From the NCBI RefSeq assembly GCF_041146795.1, contig NC_135175.1:27125075-27189074 (forward strand): a stretch of 64,000 nt of DNA, given 5' to 3'. Every line of letters starts with the position of its first letter. Positions within the stretch are counted from its first letter, which is position 1. Shown here piece after piece: positions 38,401 to 49,499 of the stretch. Below the pieces are notes generated by a model, which searched no databases, had not been told where the DNA came from, and saw only the letters and a program-made list of their open reading frames with translations. This DNA comes from Maylandia zebra (taxonomy: Eukaryota; Chordata; Actinopteri; Cichliformes; Cichlidae). The position numbers and the translations under genes are program-made.

Positions 38401-41400
38401 TGTAAACTGAACGGCGCACCCTGGTGGCAACGCGGTCCACCATGAAAGATGAAGTGGCTTTTGAGGGGCTTGGAAAGTATATAGAGGCTTTAAATTTAGC
38501 ACACACCTCCAAATGGATGAAGGCTTTGTTGTCATGTGATCATTTTCATTGAATAGCACGAAATGGCTCCACAGCGCCCCCTAAAAAATTTAATAATCAC
38601 AGCCCCAGCTCTGTGTTTTATGTATGAGTCTGAAACCTGGTAAGCTTATAGAAGATATCAAGATGTACAAAAAAGTCTCTTGGAGCAATATCCCAAATCC
38701 AACAGGAAGTCAGCCATTTTAAAATTAATGTGCAATTTTGGCGACATTTTCCCCTCTTTTCAGGCTTCATACTTTGACGAACTCCTCCAAGGGATTTCAT
38801 CATATTGAACCATTCTCCAGTGTGTGGAATCTAAAGACCTTTGTGATTTTAAATTGCGAAGCTTTTTACGTTCAGGGAAACGGGATGGTCATGGCGCCAC
38901 GTGGAGTTTGAATCACTCGCCAAAAAGCAGTAATCTGCTGTCACTCAAAAACACAATGTCCAATCTCTCCCAAAGCTCATAGGCGTGATGAGACTCGAGC
39001 TCGGAAATGTTTGTTATGCCATTTGTACATAATGGTTAGAGCGCCACCTAGTGGAACGACTAACTAATCACGAATGAATGAGTTGAAATGTTAGCTGGTG
39101 GTTAAATGCATGAATTCCATCAATGTGACATCAGATCGGACGTGCTGGTTTTAGGTGTTGGGCGTGGCTCGACGCGCCGGGGGTGCGAGGGCCCTCATAA
39201 CGCTGCTTGCAGCTTTAATTATTATTATTATTATTATTCAGGCGAAACAAGGGCCTTTTTGAGGGCCTAAACATGCTCAAAAACTCATGAAATTTTGCAC
39301 ACATGCCAGGTCTGGTGAAAAATTTTGTATTTTAATGGTTTTACATATGAGCACAGGGAAATGGCTCTAGAGCGCCACCTATGCCTTGTTAAATGCAGCC
39401 CTACGACCACATCGTTTGAGCTACATGTATGAAATTTGGCACACATGTGTATCATGCCAAGACGAACAAAAAAGTCTGTGGGCCCATTGACGCAAACCCA
39501 ACAGGAAGTCCGCCATTTGGAAGAGAAGGTGACATTTTGGCTCTAATTTTGCCATTTCCATGCCTCGAACTTTTGCGAACTCCTCCTTGGGGTTTCATTT
39601 CATAACCTTCAAATTTGGACAGTGTCAACTACACCCTTGTGCCATGTTAAATTGCGGAGCTTTTGAGTTTTCACAATACTATGAGGCCGTGGTGCCATGG
39701 CGAATTTCGATGACTCGCCATGAAAATCTTATTGCCTCTCATTTTGTCATAGATATTCTGACCTTGACCAAAGTGAACACATATGATAAGGCTCCACCCC
39801 TGAACATATTTCAACTGCCATATTTGACATCAAGGACAGCGCCAACTAGTGGGAACAGGAAATGTCATGTTTTACACTTTGGGGTACAGTATAGTGATGG
39901 GTGACATCTGCAGCCTCAAATTTCTCCAGGAAAGCCTTAAGGAGTTGGTCTTGGGTTACAGTGAAAACTATGAGTTTTCACAAAAGGGTGTGACCCCAGC
40001 AGCATGGCGAACTTTGATGTCACGCCATGAAGAAACAAATTAGTATAACTCAATGAAATCCAGTCTGATCAGTACCAGACTTTACAGGCATGATGTCAGA
40101 CCCGCCCTGAACAGATTGATGTGCCCATTGTCGGAAATACGGACAGCGCCACCTAGTGGCAACAGGAAATGTCATGGCTTTAACTTTGTTGTACTGATTT
40201 TCACAGGTTCATCGTGGCCACCTCAAAAGCGGTGAATATCACCATCAGTCCCTCGTGATGCTTCAGTGCAAAAATTGTGACTTTAAACTGAACGGCGCAC
40301 CCTGGTGGCAACGCGGTTCATCATGAAAGATGAAGTGGCTTTTGAGGGGCTTGGAAAGTTTATAGAGGCTTGAAATTTGGCACACACCTCCAAATGCATG
40401 AAGGCATTGTTGTTATGTAACCATTTTCATTGAATAGCGCGAAATGGCTCCACAGCGCCCCCTACAATATTTCAAAACATCAGCCCCTGCTCTGTGTTTC
40501 ATCTATGAGTCTGACACTTGGTAAGCTTGTGTAAGATATCAAGATGTACAAAAAAGTCTCTTGGAGCAATATCCCAAATCCAACAGGAAGTCAGCCATTT
40601 TAAAATTAATGTGTAATTTTGATGACATTTTCCCCCCTTTTCAGGCATCATACTTTGACGAACTCCTCCAAGGGATTTCATCATATTGAAGCATTCTTCA
40701 GTGTGTAGAATCTAAAGACCTTTGTGATGTTAAATTGCGAAGCTTTTTCCGTTCAGGGAAACGGGGTGGTCATGGCGGCACGTAGAGTTTCAATCACTCG
40801 CAAAAAGCAGTAATCTGCTGTCACTAAAAAACACAATGTCCAATCTCTCCCAAAGGTCGCAGGTGTGATGAGACTCGAGCTTGGAAATGTTTGTTATGCT
40901 ATTTGTCAATAATGGTTAGAGCGCCACCTAGTGGCATGACTATAATCCTGGTTGAATAAGATGAAATGTTAGCTGGTGATTAAAAGCATGAAATCCATCA
41001 ATGTGACATCACATCGGACGTGCCGGTTTGAGGTGTTGGCAGTGGCTCGACGTGCCGGGGGTGCGAGGGCCCTCATAACGCTGCTTGCAGCTTTAATTAT
41101 TATTATTATTATTATTCCGGCAAATGAATTGGCCGTTTGAGGGCCTAAACATGCTCGAAAACTCATGAAATTTTGCACACGCGTCAGGTCTGGTGAAAAT
41201 TTACGTGTTTTAATGTTCCCAGACATGGCCAGGGAAAATTAGCTCAGTAGCGCCACCTAGAAAAATGAAAAACGCGAGCCCCCGGTATGGGTATGACCTA
41301 CACGTTTGAAAGTCGGTACACCTATATAACGTTCAGAGTCGAACAAAAAAGTCTATTATGGCAATGTCCTAAACCCAACAGGAAGTCCGCCATTTTGGAT

Positions 41401-44400
41401 TGAAGGTGAGATTTTGGGTCTGATTTTACCATTTCCATGCCTTGTACTTTAACGAACTCCTCCTTGGGATTTGGTCCTATAAACTTCAAATTTGGACAGT
41501 GTCAACTACACCCTTGTGCCATGTTAAATTGCGGAGCTTTTGAGTTTTCACAATACTATGAGGCCGTGGCGCCATGGCGAATTTCGATGACTCGCCATGA
41601 AAATCTTATTGCCTCTCATTCTGTCATACATGTTCCGATCTGGACCAAAGAGCACACATATGATAAGGCTCCAGCCCTGAACATATTTCAACTGCCATAT
41701 TTGACGTCAGCGACAGCGCCACCTAGTGGGAACAGGAAATGTCATGTTTTACACTTTGGGGTACAGTATTGTGATGGGTGACATCTGCAGCCTCAAATTT
41801 CTCCAGGAAAGGCGTAAGGAGTTGGTCTTGGGGTACAGTGAAAACTGTGACTTTTCACGAAATGGTGTGACCTCAGCAGCATGGCGAACTTTGATATCTC
41901 GCCATGAAGAAACAAATTAGTATAACTCCATGAAATCCAGTCTGATTAGTACCAGACTTTACAGGCATGATATCAGACCCGCCCTGAACAAATTGATGTG
42001 CCCATTGTCAGGAATATGAAGAGCGCCACCTAGTGGGAACAGGAAATGTCATGTCTTACACTTTGTTGTACTGATTTTCACAGGTTCATTGTGGATACCT
42101 CAAAAGCGGTGAATGTCACCATCAGTCCTTCATGATGCTGCAGTGCAAAAATTGTGACTTTATACTGAACGGCGCACCCTGGTGGCAACGCTGTTCACCA
42201 TGAAAAATGAAGTGGTTTTTGAGGGGCTTGGAAAGTTTAAAAAGTCTTGAAATTTGGCCCACACCTCCAATGTGCTTAAGGCTTTGTTGTTATGTGATCA
42301 TTTTCATTGAATATCCCAAAATGGCTCCACAGCGCCCCCTACAAAATTTCAAAACCACAGCCCCAGCTCTGTGTTTTATGTATGAGTCTGAAACCTGGTA
42401 AGATTATAGGAGATATCAAGATGTACAAAAAAGTCTCTTGGAGCAATATCCCAAATACAACAGGAAGTCAGCCATTTTAAAATTAATGTGCAATTTTGGC
42501 AACATTTTCCCCTCTTTCCAGGCACCGTTCTTTGACGAACTCCTCCAAGGGATTTCATCATATTGAACCAATCTCCAGTGTGTGGAATCTAAAGACCTTT
42601 GTGATGTTAAATTGCGAAGCTTTTTACGTTCAGGGAAACGAGGTTGTCATGGCGGCACTTAGAGTTTGAATCACTCGCCAAAAAGCAGTAATCTGCTGTC
42701 ACTCAAAATCAAAATGTCCAAACTCTCCCAAAGGTCGCAGGCGTGATGAGACACGAGCTAGGAAATGTTTGTTATGCCATTTGTCAGTAATGGTTAGAGC
42801 GCCACCTAGTGGGACGACTATAATGATGATTGAATGAGATGAAATGTTAGCTGGTGGTTAAATGCATGAATTCCATCAATGTGACATCAGATCGGAGGTG
42901 CTGGTTGTAGGTGTTGGGCGTGGCTCGACGCGATGGGGTGCGAGGGCCCTCATAACGCTGCTTGCAGCTTTAATTGATATTGGTTTTTTTTGCAAAAATT
43001 TTACTTCCTTTTTGTAAATGTTATTAAGCGGAGCAGTTAGCGGATTCCAACAAGCTAACTTTTAAATGAATGTCTTTTGCAAACTCCTTCTGGGTAAACA
43101 GTAAGCATCAACAGAAGCTGAAGGTTCTTTGTGTCCAAGGTCTGGACCGTGGCTAAAAAAATATATATTTATTTGCTTTATACACACAGAACTCATCCTG
43201 TGCTACATCCTGAATATGATACAAACTTCTGTTTGTTTTCTTAGAGTCATCTCTCCCAGTAACTATTATTTCAGCTGCTTTTCCACTTCGTCTACAAATC
43301 TGCAACATCTCTTTCTCAGAAACCATTTCTTGTGAGTTACTGGCCTTATCCACTTGCAAGTAGCCTTTAAGTCCTTATTATTCCATGTCCTTTTCCACTG
43401 GCACCAAAAGATGGTGACAGGTTAACCTGCAGTTTTGGATGAAAAGTGTCTGTCAGGCCATGTTAACTTTTTAATATTAGAGTAAATCAAAATATGGGAC
43501 ATTATCTAAATGTGTGAGACAGGATGGAAATGAATGATATTCAGTCCCACCTGAAGTGGGATACCTGATCGTCCTAATGAATTCAATACAGCAAAATATG
43601 GCCAGATGCATTTCATCTACCTCACATCAACGGCGAATTACAAATGACTGATTAACTGAACATGTCTGTTTTTGGACTGTGGGAGGAAGCAGCAATACAA
43701 AGAGGAAACCCGCGGAGGCACACGGAGATCCTGCAAACTCCACACAACAAGTGCTAACCACTGCACTGCTGTTTTATGTCAATAGTCTTATTAAGACAAG
43801 GTTCTTGGTTCTTGAAACAAAGACCAGTTCTTATATATAATTTATATAAAAAAATCCATGTAGTTTAGCATAATTCACCACTACGTGCATCATATTTGAA
43901 TTCAGCTCTTCAAACTGTTGCCTTTCACTTGTTTTATTTATGACACTATGACCACCTGTGTTTCCCTTCTCTGTCCTAATGTCACTGTGTATAAAGTGTA
44001 ACCACTGCTGTTTGAACTGCAGCCAATTTTGGACAGGAGACTCTTGCACAATCCCAGCTTCCTGTTAAAATGAAATACACATAAAAATAAACCTGTAGCA
44101 TTATGATAAGAAAGCACCTACTGTATAGAGAGGTTACTTAGTTAGCTTCAAGTTTTGTTTACTTTGTCTTCTTCAATATTTTACAGTAAGTTATTATCCT
44201 GTCACTAGCCAGCTGTCCAGTCCTGTAGCTGATGCTACTTTATTTAATAGATCACTGAAGATAATTAAAATTGCCTAAACATTATAAAATGAGTAGTACA
44301 ATCAAATTCCATTGCCAGCTCATTTTACTCACCATAGATAGCTTAACATTGCTGTCAGCCTTGCAGTCTAAACCGCAGAAAGCCACCACGAGTAGTTTAA

Positions 44401-47400
44401 TCATTTGCAGTATAGTTCTAAGTTTACATATAGTGTAATTATGACAGGAAATTTTGATTTAGATTTAGTCATAGTTTTTTGACTAAAATGTCATAAGATT
44501 ATGTGTGTGTGTGTGATTATTGTCGCTTAAATCTAAAGCTGATTTAGTTAAATAAAACAAAAAGTTGTAAAAGTTTGCCGTGTTTTTACAGAGGAGAGCT
44601 TCACATGACTTACAAAGTTTTTTTCCTGACATCAAATGTGAAATGTGTCCGTATGCCTAGTCGAGTCAAATATGCATGTCTGTCCTTACTGCACTAGATT
44701 AATTTTCAAAGAATTATTATTTTTAAATAAATTGTAAATAAATATAAATGATGAATAAAATAAAAATAAAATAATACTGACATTTTTAAAAAAGGCAAAA
44801 AATAAAAAAAGAGAAGGTGAGCTTACTCTTTTTTTTTTTTTCTACACAACTTACTTAGCTCTGATTGGCTGTCACCTCGCCAGACTATTTTCATCTCATT
44901 GTTATACGCTGACAAAAGTGTATGTGCACTTTATCATAGTTTTCTCTTTATGCATTAATTTTTATTTAGCCATTACCTTGTTTACATCAGGAAAAAAATA
45001 AATAAATAAATAAATAAATAAAAGGTTGTTATTTTACTGATCAACGATCAATGACATTGACACAGCTATGTTTATATTTAAAAAAATAGTGTTATATTTA
45101 ACTTGCTTATAAAGACCAGAAAGTATTCACACAGAGTGGAAAGATGTAGATAACACTTGATGTTATCTATTATTTTTTCTTAGTTAAGCCTCAAAGAAGC
45201 CACATTGTATTTTTTGTTTCGAGTCACTTTCATTGAATATCATCAGACCTGGCTTGCAGTTAGAGCCTCCAGTGTGTGCAGTCTCTCCAGGACGCTCTGC
45301 ATGTCCTCCTGCAGTCTGGCCAGCGCCACGACGATCTGCTCATTCAGGTTCGCTCCAGGTGTTCCTGCACCTCCCCAGTGGCCCCCGTCTCCATCTCCAG
45401 CACTGTGCATGGGCATCTGAGAACCAGAGCGAAGGCCTGGAGACCTGGAGCCTAAAAATAGAACGGAATTTGAATAACTGACACATGCTCGGGTGTCAGC
45501 GCATACAATGGAATGACAGTCTTTGTGACACTGAAAGGCCACTAAATGGAAAAACAAAAGCCACACAGAGCTGCCGGCTCCACAGAATCATGCTGTCATC
45601 CTTGTGATTGCATTTCATAACATTTAAATGTGAGTGTAAAACCCTGTGAATGCAGCCTTACCCCTTCCTCTTCTGACTGAAGAGCCACCAGGCACAGTCA
45701 CATTCAGCCTCTGTGACATTGCTCCACCTGCCTCTCCATCTTCTCCTCCACATCTGACAACCTGCAATGGACCCTGTACATCCTCCTGAGTCTCCCGTCT
45801 CTCCTCCAGAGGCGGCTGGAGGTGGTTCTCTTCTTCATCCAAATCATCCAGAGAGCGGTTATGCTCCGAGTTCTTCAAAAAAACAACAAGATGAGTAAAA
45901 AACAGTCCAGTTGGCTAAACCCAGCTGATATTTCTGTGATGTTTAAGTTTTTACTTGCCTCTTCCTGTCCGAACTGGTCCACAGAGTCACAGTACACCTC
46001 GCTGTCTGAGTCGCTGGTCAGGTGACTGGGTGCAGACGCAGCTACACTTGGATCTAATGTCATTACAAAGAGGGCAAAAGGGCACACAAAACTCAAGACT
46101 TGTTCTCCATTATGATGACTAGTCTGCACTGTAATTACCAGAGTGACAAAGAGGAAGTTCACTGAATTAGGGGCTTTTTCCTCAGTTTCTACAGAACCAT
46201 TAATTTTCTCCATTAAGCCTGTCCCAGGAGCAGCGGATGTGTTAAGTGTTGAGATTCAATGTGTGCTGCAGCTCTGGGAATGAAGCTTAGCAGATTATCT
46301 GATCACATGGTGCTCAGACAGCTTGAGTGTTGGTGAGTCCTCAATGACTGTTTTGGACCGCTGTAGGGATGTACTGTGGGCTGAAACAGAGCCCTATGTT
46401 GGAATATCGGTTTTCCTACCTGGATTGTGTCCGTTGAGCAGAGGCTCGCCAAGTGAACCCTCCTGGGACTTGTCGCTGTTCAGAGCAGCTCTGGAATGAC
46501 TGCCATTGGTCAGATGGGTGGCCCCGTTAGCGACTTTACCGTTTGACAGCGGAGCTTTTTGTCTCCTAGCTAAAGTTTTCTTCTTTGGTTGTGATGGTCC
46601 AGATTTTTTGTCTGTGGAAAAAATATAGAAGATAGAGGAAATCTGCATCTAACATGTAATAATGTCATTTCAGATATTCATACTCAAAAGGAGCAACTTT
46701 GTTACCTTTTCTGACCTCCCTTGTCACCATTTCTTCTTCTTCTTCTTCCTCCTCCTCTTCATCCTCCTCATCGTCATCTTCCTCCTCCTCCTCCTCATCA
46801 TCATCCTGCAGCGCATCTTCCTCTGACCTCACTTCCTTCTGTTTAAGCCTTGCAGGCCGTGTCTCCAGAGTGCCGTTCATTTCCATGTTTCTAACAATGC
46901 TCTTTGCGACACTTTTTGATGCCATTGAATTCATCATTGTGCCAAACCCTACAGACACACACACACACAAACAGAAAGAATTTTATAAGCTCACGAATAC
47001 TTGCTTAAGATGTTAACATATTAAAATGAAATGTGTCCATTTCTGATTGTAAGGGGAACCTTAACTGTGGTAAGCTACAAGCAAGCTTTCTATGACTGCT
47101 AATAAGGACTCAAAGCATCTGAGCTACAACACCAGACAGGAAGTAAAGTATATCAACAGACCCGTGTGTTTACACAGTAATGTACTTGCCTTCCAGTTGC
47201 CTAGCAAACTGAGTCAAACGGGCTGAGCGTATAACAAGAGGCAAAAAAAGAGGTTAAACTCCACATCACAAAGTAAAACGTGTGGGCAATCCACCTGGCG
47301 AGGAAACACCAACCTGTGCTCAGGTCTGATATCTGCGCGATCTTTTTCTTTTCGTCCACCAGCTCGTAGAACGGGCCGAGGACCTTTAACAGCTCCTCCA

Positions 47401-49499
47401 CCTCGTCAGTCATGGGCATCCCCTCTAGGATCTGAAAACCAAATCCAGAGCGAGCACAATGAGAATATCACAGTCACAAACAACCAGGAAGTGCTTTAAA
47501 TTCAAAGTACCGGTATTGCGGCATAAATTATTTGGTGTAACAGGGTTATTCCTGATTCAGATGACTGTAAAGGCAATGTATCTGTGTTACTCTTCACATG
47601 GCTTGTGTCATTTGATTACACACAAGGACATGAAACACGGACAGATTAAAAAGGTGCTTCAAGAGGTGGGAGATGGACGGCAAACGTACCAGTTTCATTT
47701 CATCAACATAGGATGCCATTGCTTCTTCTTTGGACATTTCTCCAAGAGAATTCCAGGCATCCCTATCACAATAAATACATAAATAAAATAAACAAAAGCA
47801 AGCGAAAGAAGAAAACATGCACTGTTATATAATTTTATAAGGTGGAACACACAGAAGAGAATGTCATGTGTCAGCAAAAGTGTGTTTGAAGGCCTTTGTG
47901 CCAGTTCCAGTTTTCAGCTGAGTCAATATGGAAAGACTATTTGAGGACACAAACTAATTTACTAACTTTGGATCACAGTCTGACAGACACTTAAACATTC
48001 ATTAGAAACTGTACCTACCCATGAAACGTGTTCATTTAGCCTTTATTTAACCACGAAAATATCATGTTTAAGATTAAAAATAACTTTTTCAAGGGTGTCC
48101 TGGGCAGAACAGGCAGCGGTGCAATCAGCAGCTGCGTAGAAACCAGGCCAAAAACAGGGCAGGAGAGTTCAAGCAACTGCCTCAAAGTCCTTTAAAATTC
48201 ATTTATGAGACCAGATGCTTAACAGGTACAAACAAATTGACCTTTTTGGTATTAATCAAGTTATCTGAATCTAAACATTTAAATGACTACAGAAGGAATA
48301 AGTCTTGAGACCAAAAACAGTAACATCCCGCACTTCTTTTGACCAACCTAGTAGATCAAAAACTGCCTTGCAAATAAGAATATAGCTATATCTGAGTCTA
48401 CAGAAGGACAAAGCAGATCATGGTGAGCAAGGGCTTCAAGGTTTGTGATCAAACTCAATGCTTAATGACAGACAGTATCCAGCATGTGTAAGGACTGAGA
48501 AAACACACAGGTACAAGCCCCTCCTTGAGAGAAACTGTCCAGCTTTGTGGGTAAGAGGTAACTGATATATTTTAATGAGTCCAGAGATCACCTGACACAG
48601 CCTGAGCTTAACAGAGTGAGATTTTCATTTCTGAATATCACAAGCTGTCTTGATGTGATCGTCAGAGAATAATAAAATATGATAAAACATTACAGCAACA
48701 GGGTTTGTGTCTGGGGGACTATTCTTAAAAGTACACTGATCCACATAGATTTAAAACAAGGAGCGTGGGGAAGTGCATGCATCTTCCTGTTACACCATTA
48801 GTGCAGGAGAAATAGAGTAGAATAGACTTTATTACACACATCGAGGGAAAATTGTCTTTGGTTCACCAAGCCATAAACAAATCAAACAAATCATAGCAAC
48901 ACAGCATCTCATTATTTAGTATACTGATTGCTCTTGGCACAAATTATTCCTTTTATACCCTGAAATCAAATTTTTTTCCCCATAGAATTGAGTTCTGAAG
49001 GAATCCTAAGCGCACAACCACCACCGCCCCCTAACTTACCATTTCGCCTTTCCAACTACATCCCAGAAGCCAGGTCGGGGTATGCTGCATGGTCCCACAG
49101 TGGCCTGTTTATAGTAGCTGTAGAACTTGAGCATCATGTCATTGGAGGGCTGAAAGGGACCTGAGGAAAAGAAAACTCTCATCACATAAAAAAGCCTTAC
49201 CCTCCACGTGCAGAGTTGTGGCTGATTTCTATTTCTTTCAAATCTGTGATGGCTTGGGGACAAAGTGGATTATTTAAAGCGCACAAGCTGCTGCACCGCA
49301 CCTGCCCGGGGGTAGCTGAGCTGGTTGAACTGGCCTGTGTGTGTATATATGTGTGTCTGTGTGTGAGAGAGAAAGAGAGCTTCGAGTGAGGTGTTCACTC
49401 ACCATTCGGGGGTAAACTCTTGATCACCTTCACGGCGGCATCAAACCTCATCTGGGTCAGGCGCCCTTCATCTTCCACGCGGACGCTCTCCACCTCCAT
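32350..49499 (-). CDS. acbd5: Acyl-CoA-binding domain-containing protein 5 (peroxisomal tail-anchored)
   Basis: Thirteen coding exons: 49499-49403, 49160-49040, 47762-47690, 47431-47314, 47222-47190, 46948-46706, 46611-46420, 46053-45959, 45872-45662, 45451-45249, 33012-32953, 32810-32701 and 32362-32350. They total 1569 nt, 522 residues. The acyl-CoA-binding domain is at about 17-98, with YKQATVG and KWDAW. A Glu/Asp-rich run is encoded by 46706-46948. An FFAT-like segment, [10 protein letters not shown] (311-320), matches the VAP-binding site reported for human ACBD5. A coiled coil ([17 protein letters not shown], about 428-462) follows. A C-terminal membrane helix (about 492-511) is followed by a basic end QRRRRRIN, the tail-anchor signature. 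The family binds very-long-chain acyl-CoA and tethers peroxisomes to ER through VAPB. The donors after 47190 and 45959 are GC. Intron 10 (33013-45248) contains a 9.7-kb tandem array. Fish have a and b paralogues; I do not assign one. Confidence 0.96.
33270..33538. repeat. Four tandem leader modules with a hairpin, before the array
   Basis: Four modules begin at about 33271, 33333, 33388 and 33446. Each is a segment with AGGGCC...GGCCCT as outer arms and GCAC...GTGC as inner arms, followed by TATTGTA, a CTC(C/T)GTTT segment and ATT repeats. The first and fourth are one variant (GCACTGACAGTGC) and the second and third another (GCACCGAGAGTGC). The last runs into a longer ATT tract (about 33494-33537). 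A fifth module lies at 35398-35450, in front of copy 2. Confidence 0.9.
34138..42812 (-). promoter_or_regulatory. Cluster of CTCF-consensus-like motifs in the tandem array
   Basis: The 14-mer GCGCCACCTAGTGG (minus strand CCACTAGGTGGCGC) starts at 34138, 34445, 35221, 36080, 36387, 37163, 37958, 38265, 39041, 40146, 40921, 41716, 42023 and 42799. A one-mismatch copy is at 39839. On the minus strand it fits the CTCF core CCASYAGRKGGCRS at every position. A second type, CCACCAGGGTGCGCC on the minus strand, lies near 34593, 36535, 38413, 40294 and 42171. All point the same way. Binding is not shown by sequence alone. Confidence 0.6.
42976..45248. other. Remainder of acbd5 intron 10 with repeat relics
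   Basis: AT-rich intron sequence. About 43650-43775 (GGACTGTGGGAGGAAGC ... CTGCAAACTCCACACAAC) resembles a common fish dispersed repeat. (AAAT)n occurs at about 44997-45022. No exon matching ACBD5 was found here. Confidence 0.5.
46735..46805 (-). repeat. acbd5: Coding GAG/GAA/GAT trinucleotide-rich tract in acbd5
   Basis: On the plus strand this is TCC/TTC/ATC-rich; on the coding strand it encodes a run of Glu and Asp. It is a low-complexity segment likely to vary in length between individuals and species. Confidence 0.85.
48030..48880. repeat. Relics of dispersed repeats in acbd5 intron 2
   Basis: About 48035-48190 (TTTATTTAACCACG ... TTTTTCAAGGGTGTCCTGG) and about 48815-48875 (GAATAGACTTTATTACAC ... 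GGAAAATTGTCTTTGG) resemble fish dispersed-repeat families of L2/CR1 or SINE-tail type. The sequence between them is probably part of the first repeat. Ends are not defined. Confidence 0.5.

Larger units (their letters stand above)
33270..42975. repeat. Direct tandem array of five ~1.88-kb repeat units in acbd5 intron 10
   Basis: Approximate copies: 33539-35397, 35398-37340, 37341-39220, 39221-41098 and 41099-42975, all in the same orientation. Each runs from an (ATT)n tract followed by GAGGGCCTAAACATGCTC to a constant end, CTCATAACGCTGCTTGCAGC then TTTAATT. Copies 1 and 5 share one 5' variant (GAATTGGCCGTTTGAGGGCC). Copies 2, 3 and 4 share another (AAACAAGGGCCTTTTTGAGG). Short ORFs that recur in the copies are in-frame chance reads of the repeat and show no protein family. 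The unit resembles an abundant percomorph dispersed repeat I cannot classify; no transposase, LTR or target duplication was found. Confidence 0.92.

Noticed and set aside
33859-42401. Recurring 60-114-codon ORFs in the tandem array (for example starting [12 protein letters not shown] and [10 protein letters not shown]).
   Set aside because: They repeat only because the DNA repeats, overlap on both strands, carry no known domain, and break or shift between copies.
33270-42975. The array as a CRISPR, a Helitron or an LTR element.
   Set aside because: Units are ~1.9 kb with no spacers. The 3' end has a small hairpin but ends TTTAATT, not CTRR. No Rep/helicase, integrase or LTR pair is present.
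46699-47016. Plus-strand ORF with a long Ser run.
   Set aside because: It is the antisense of the Glu/Asp tract in the acbd5 exon at 46706-46948.
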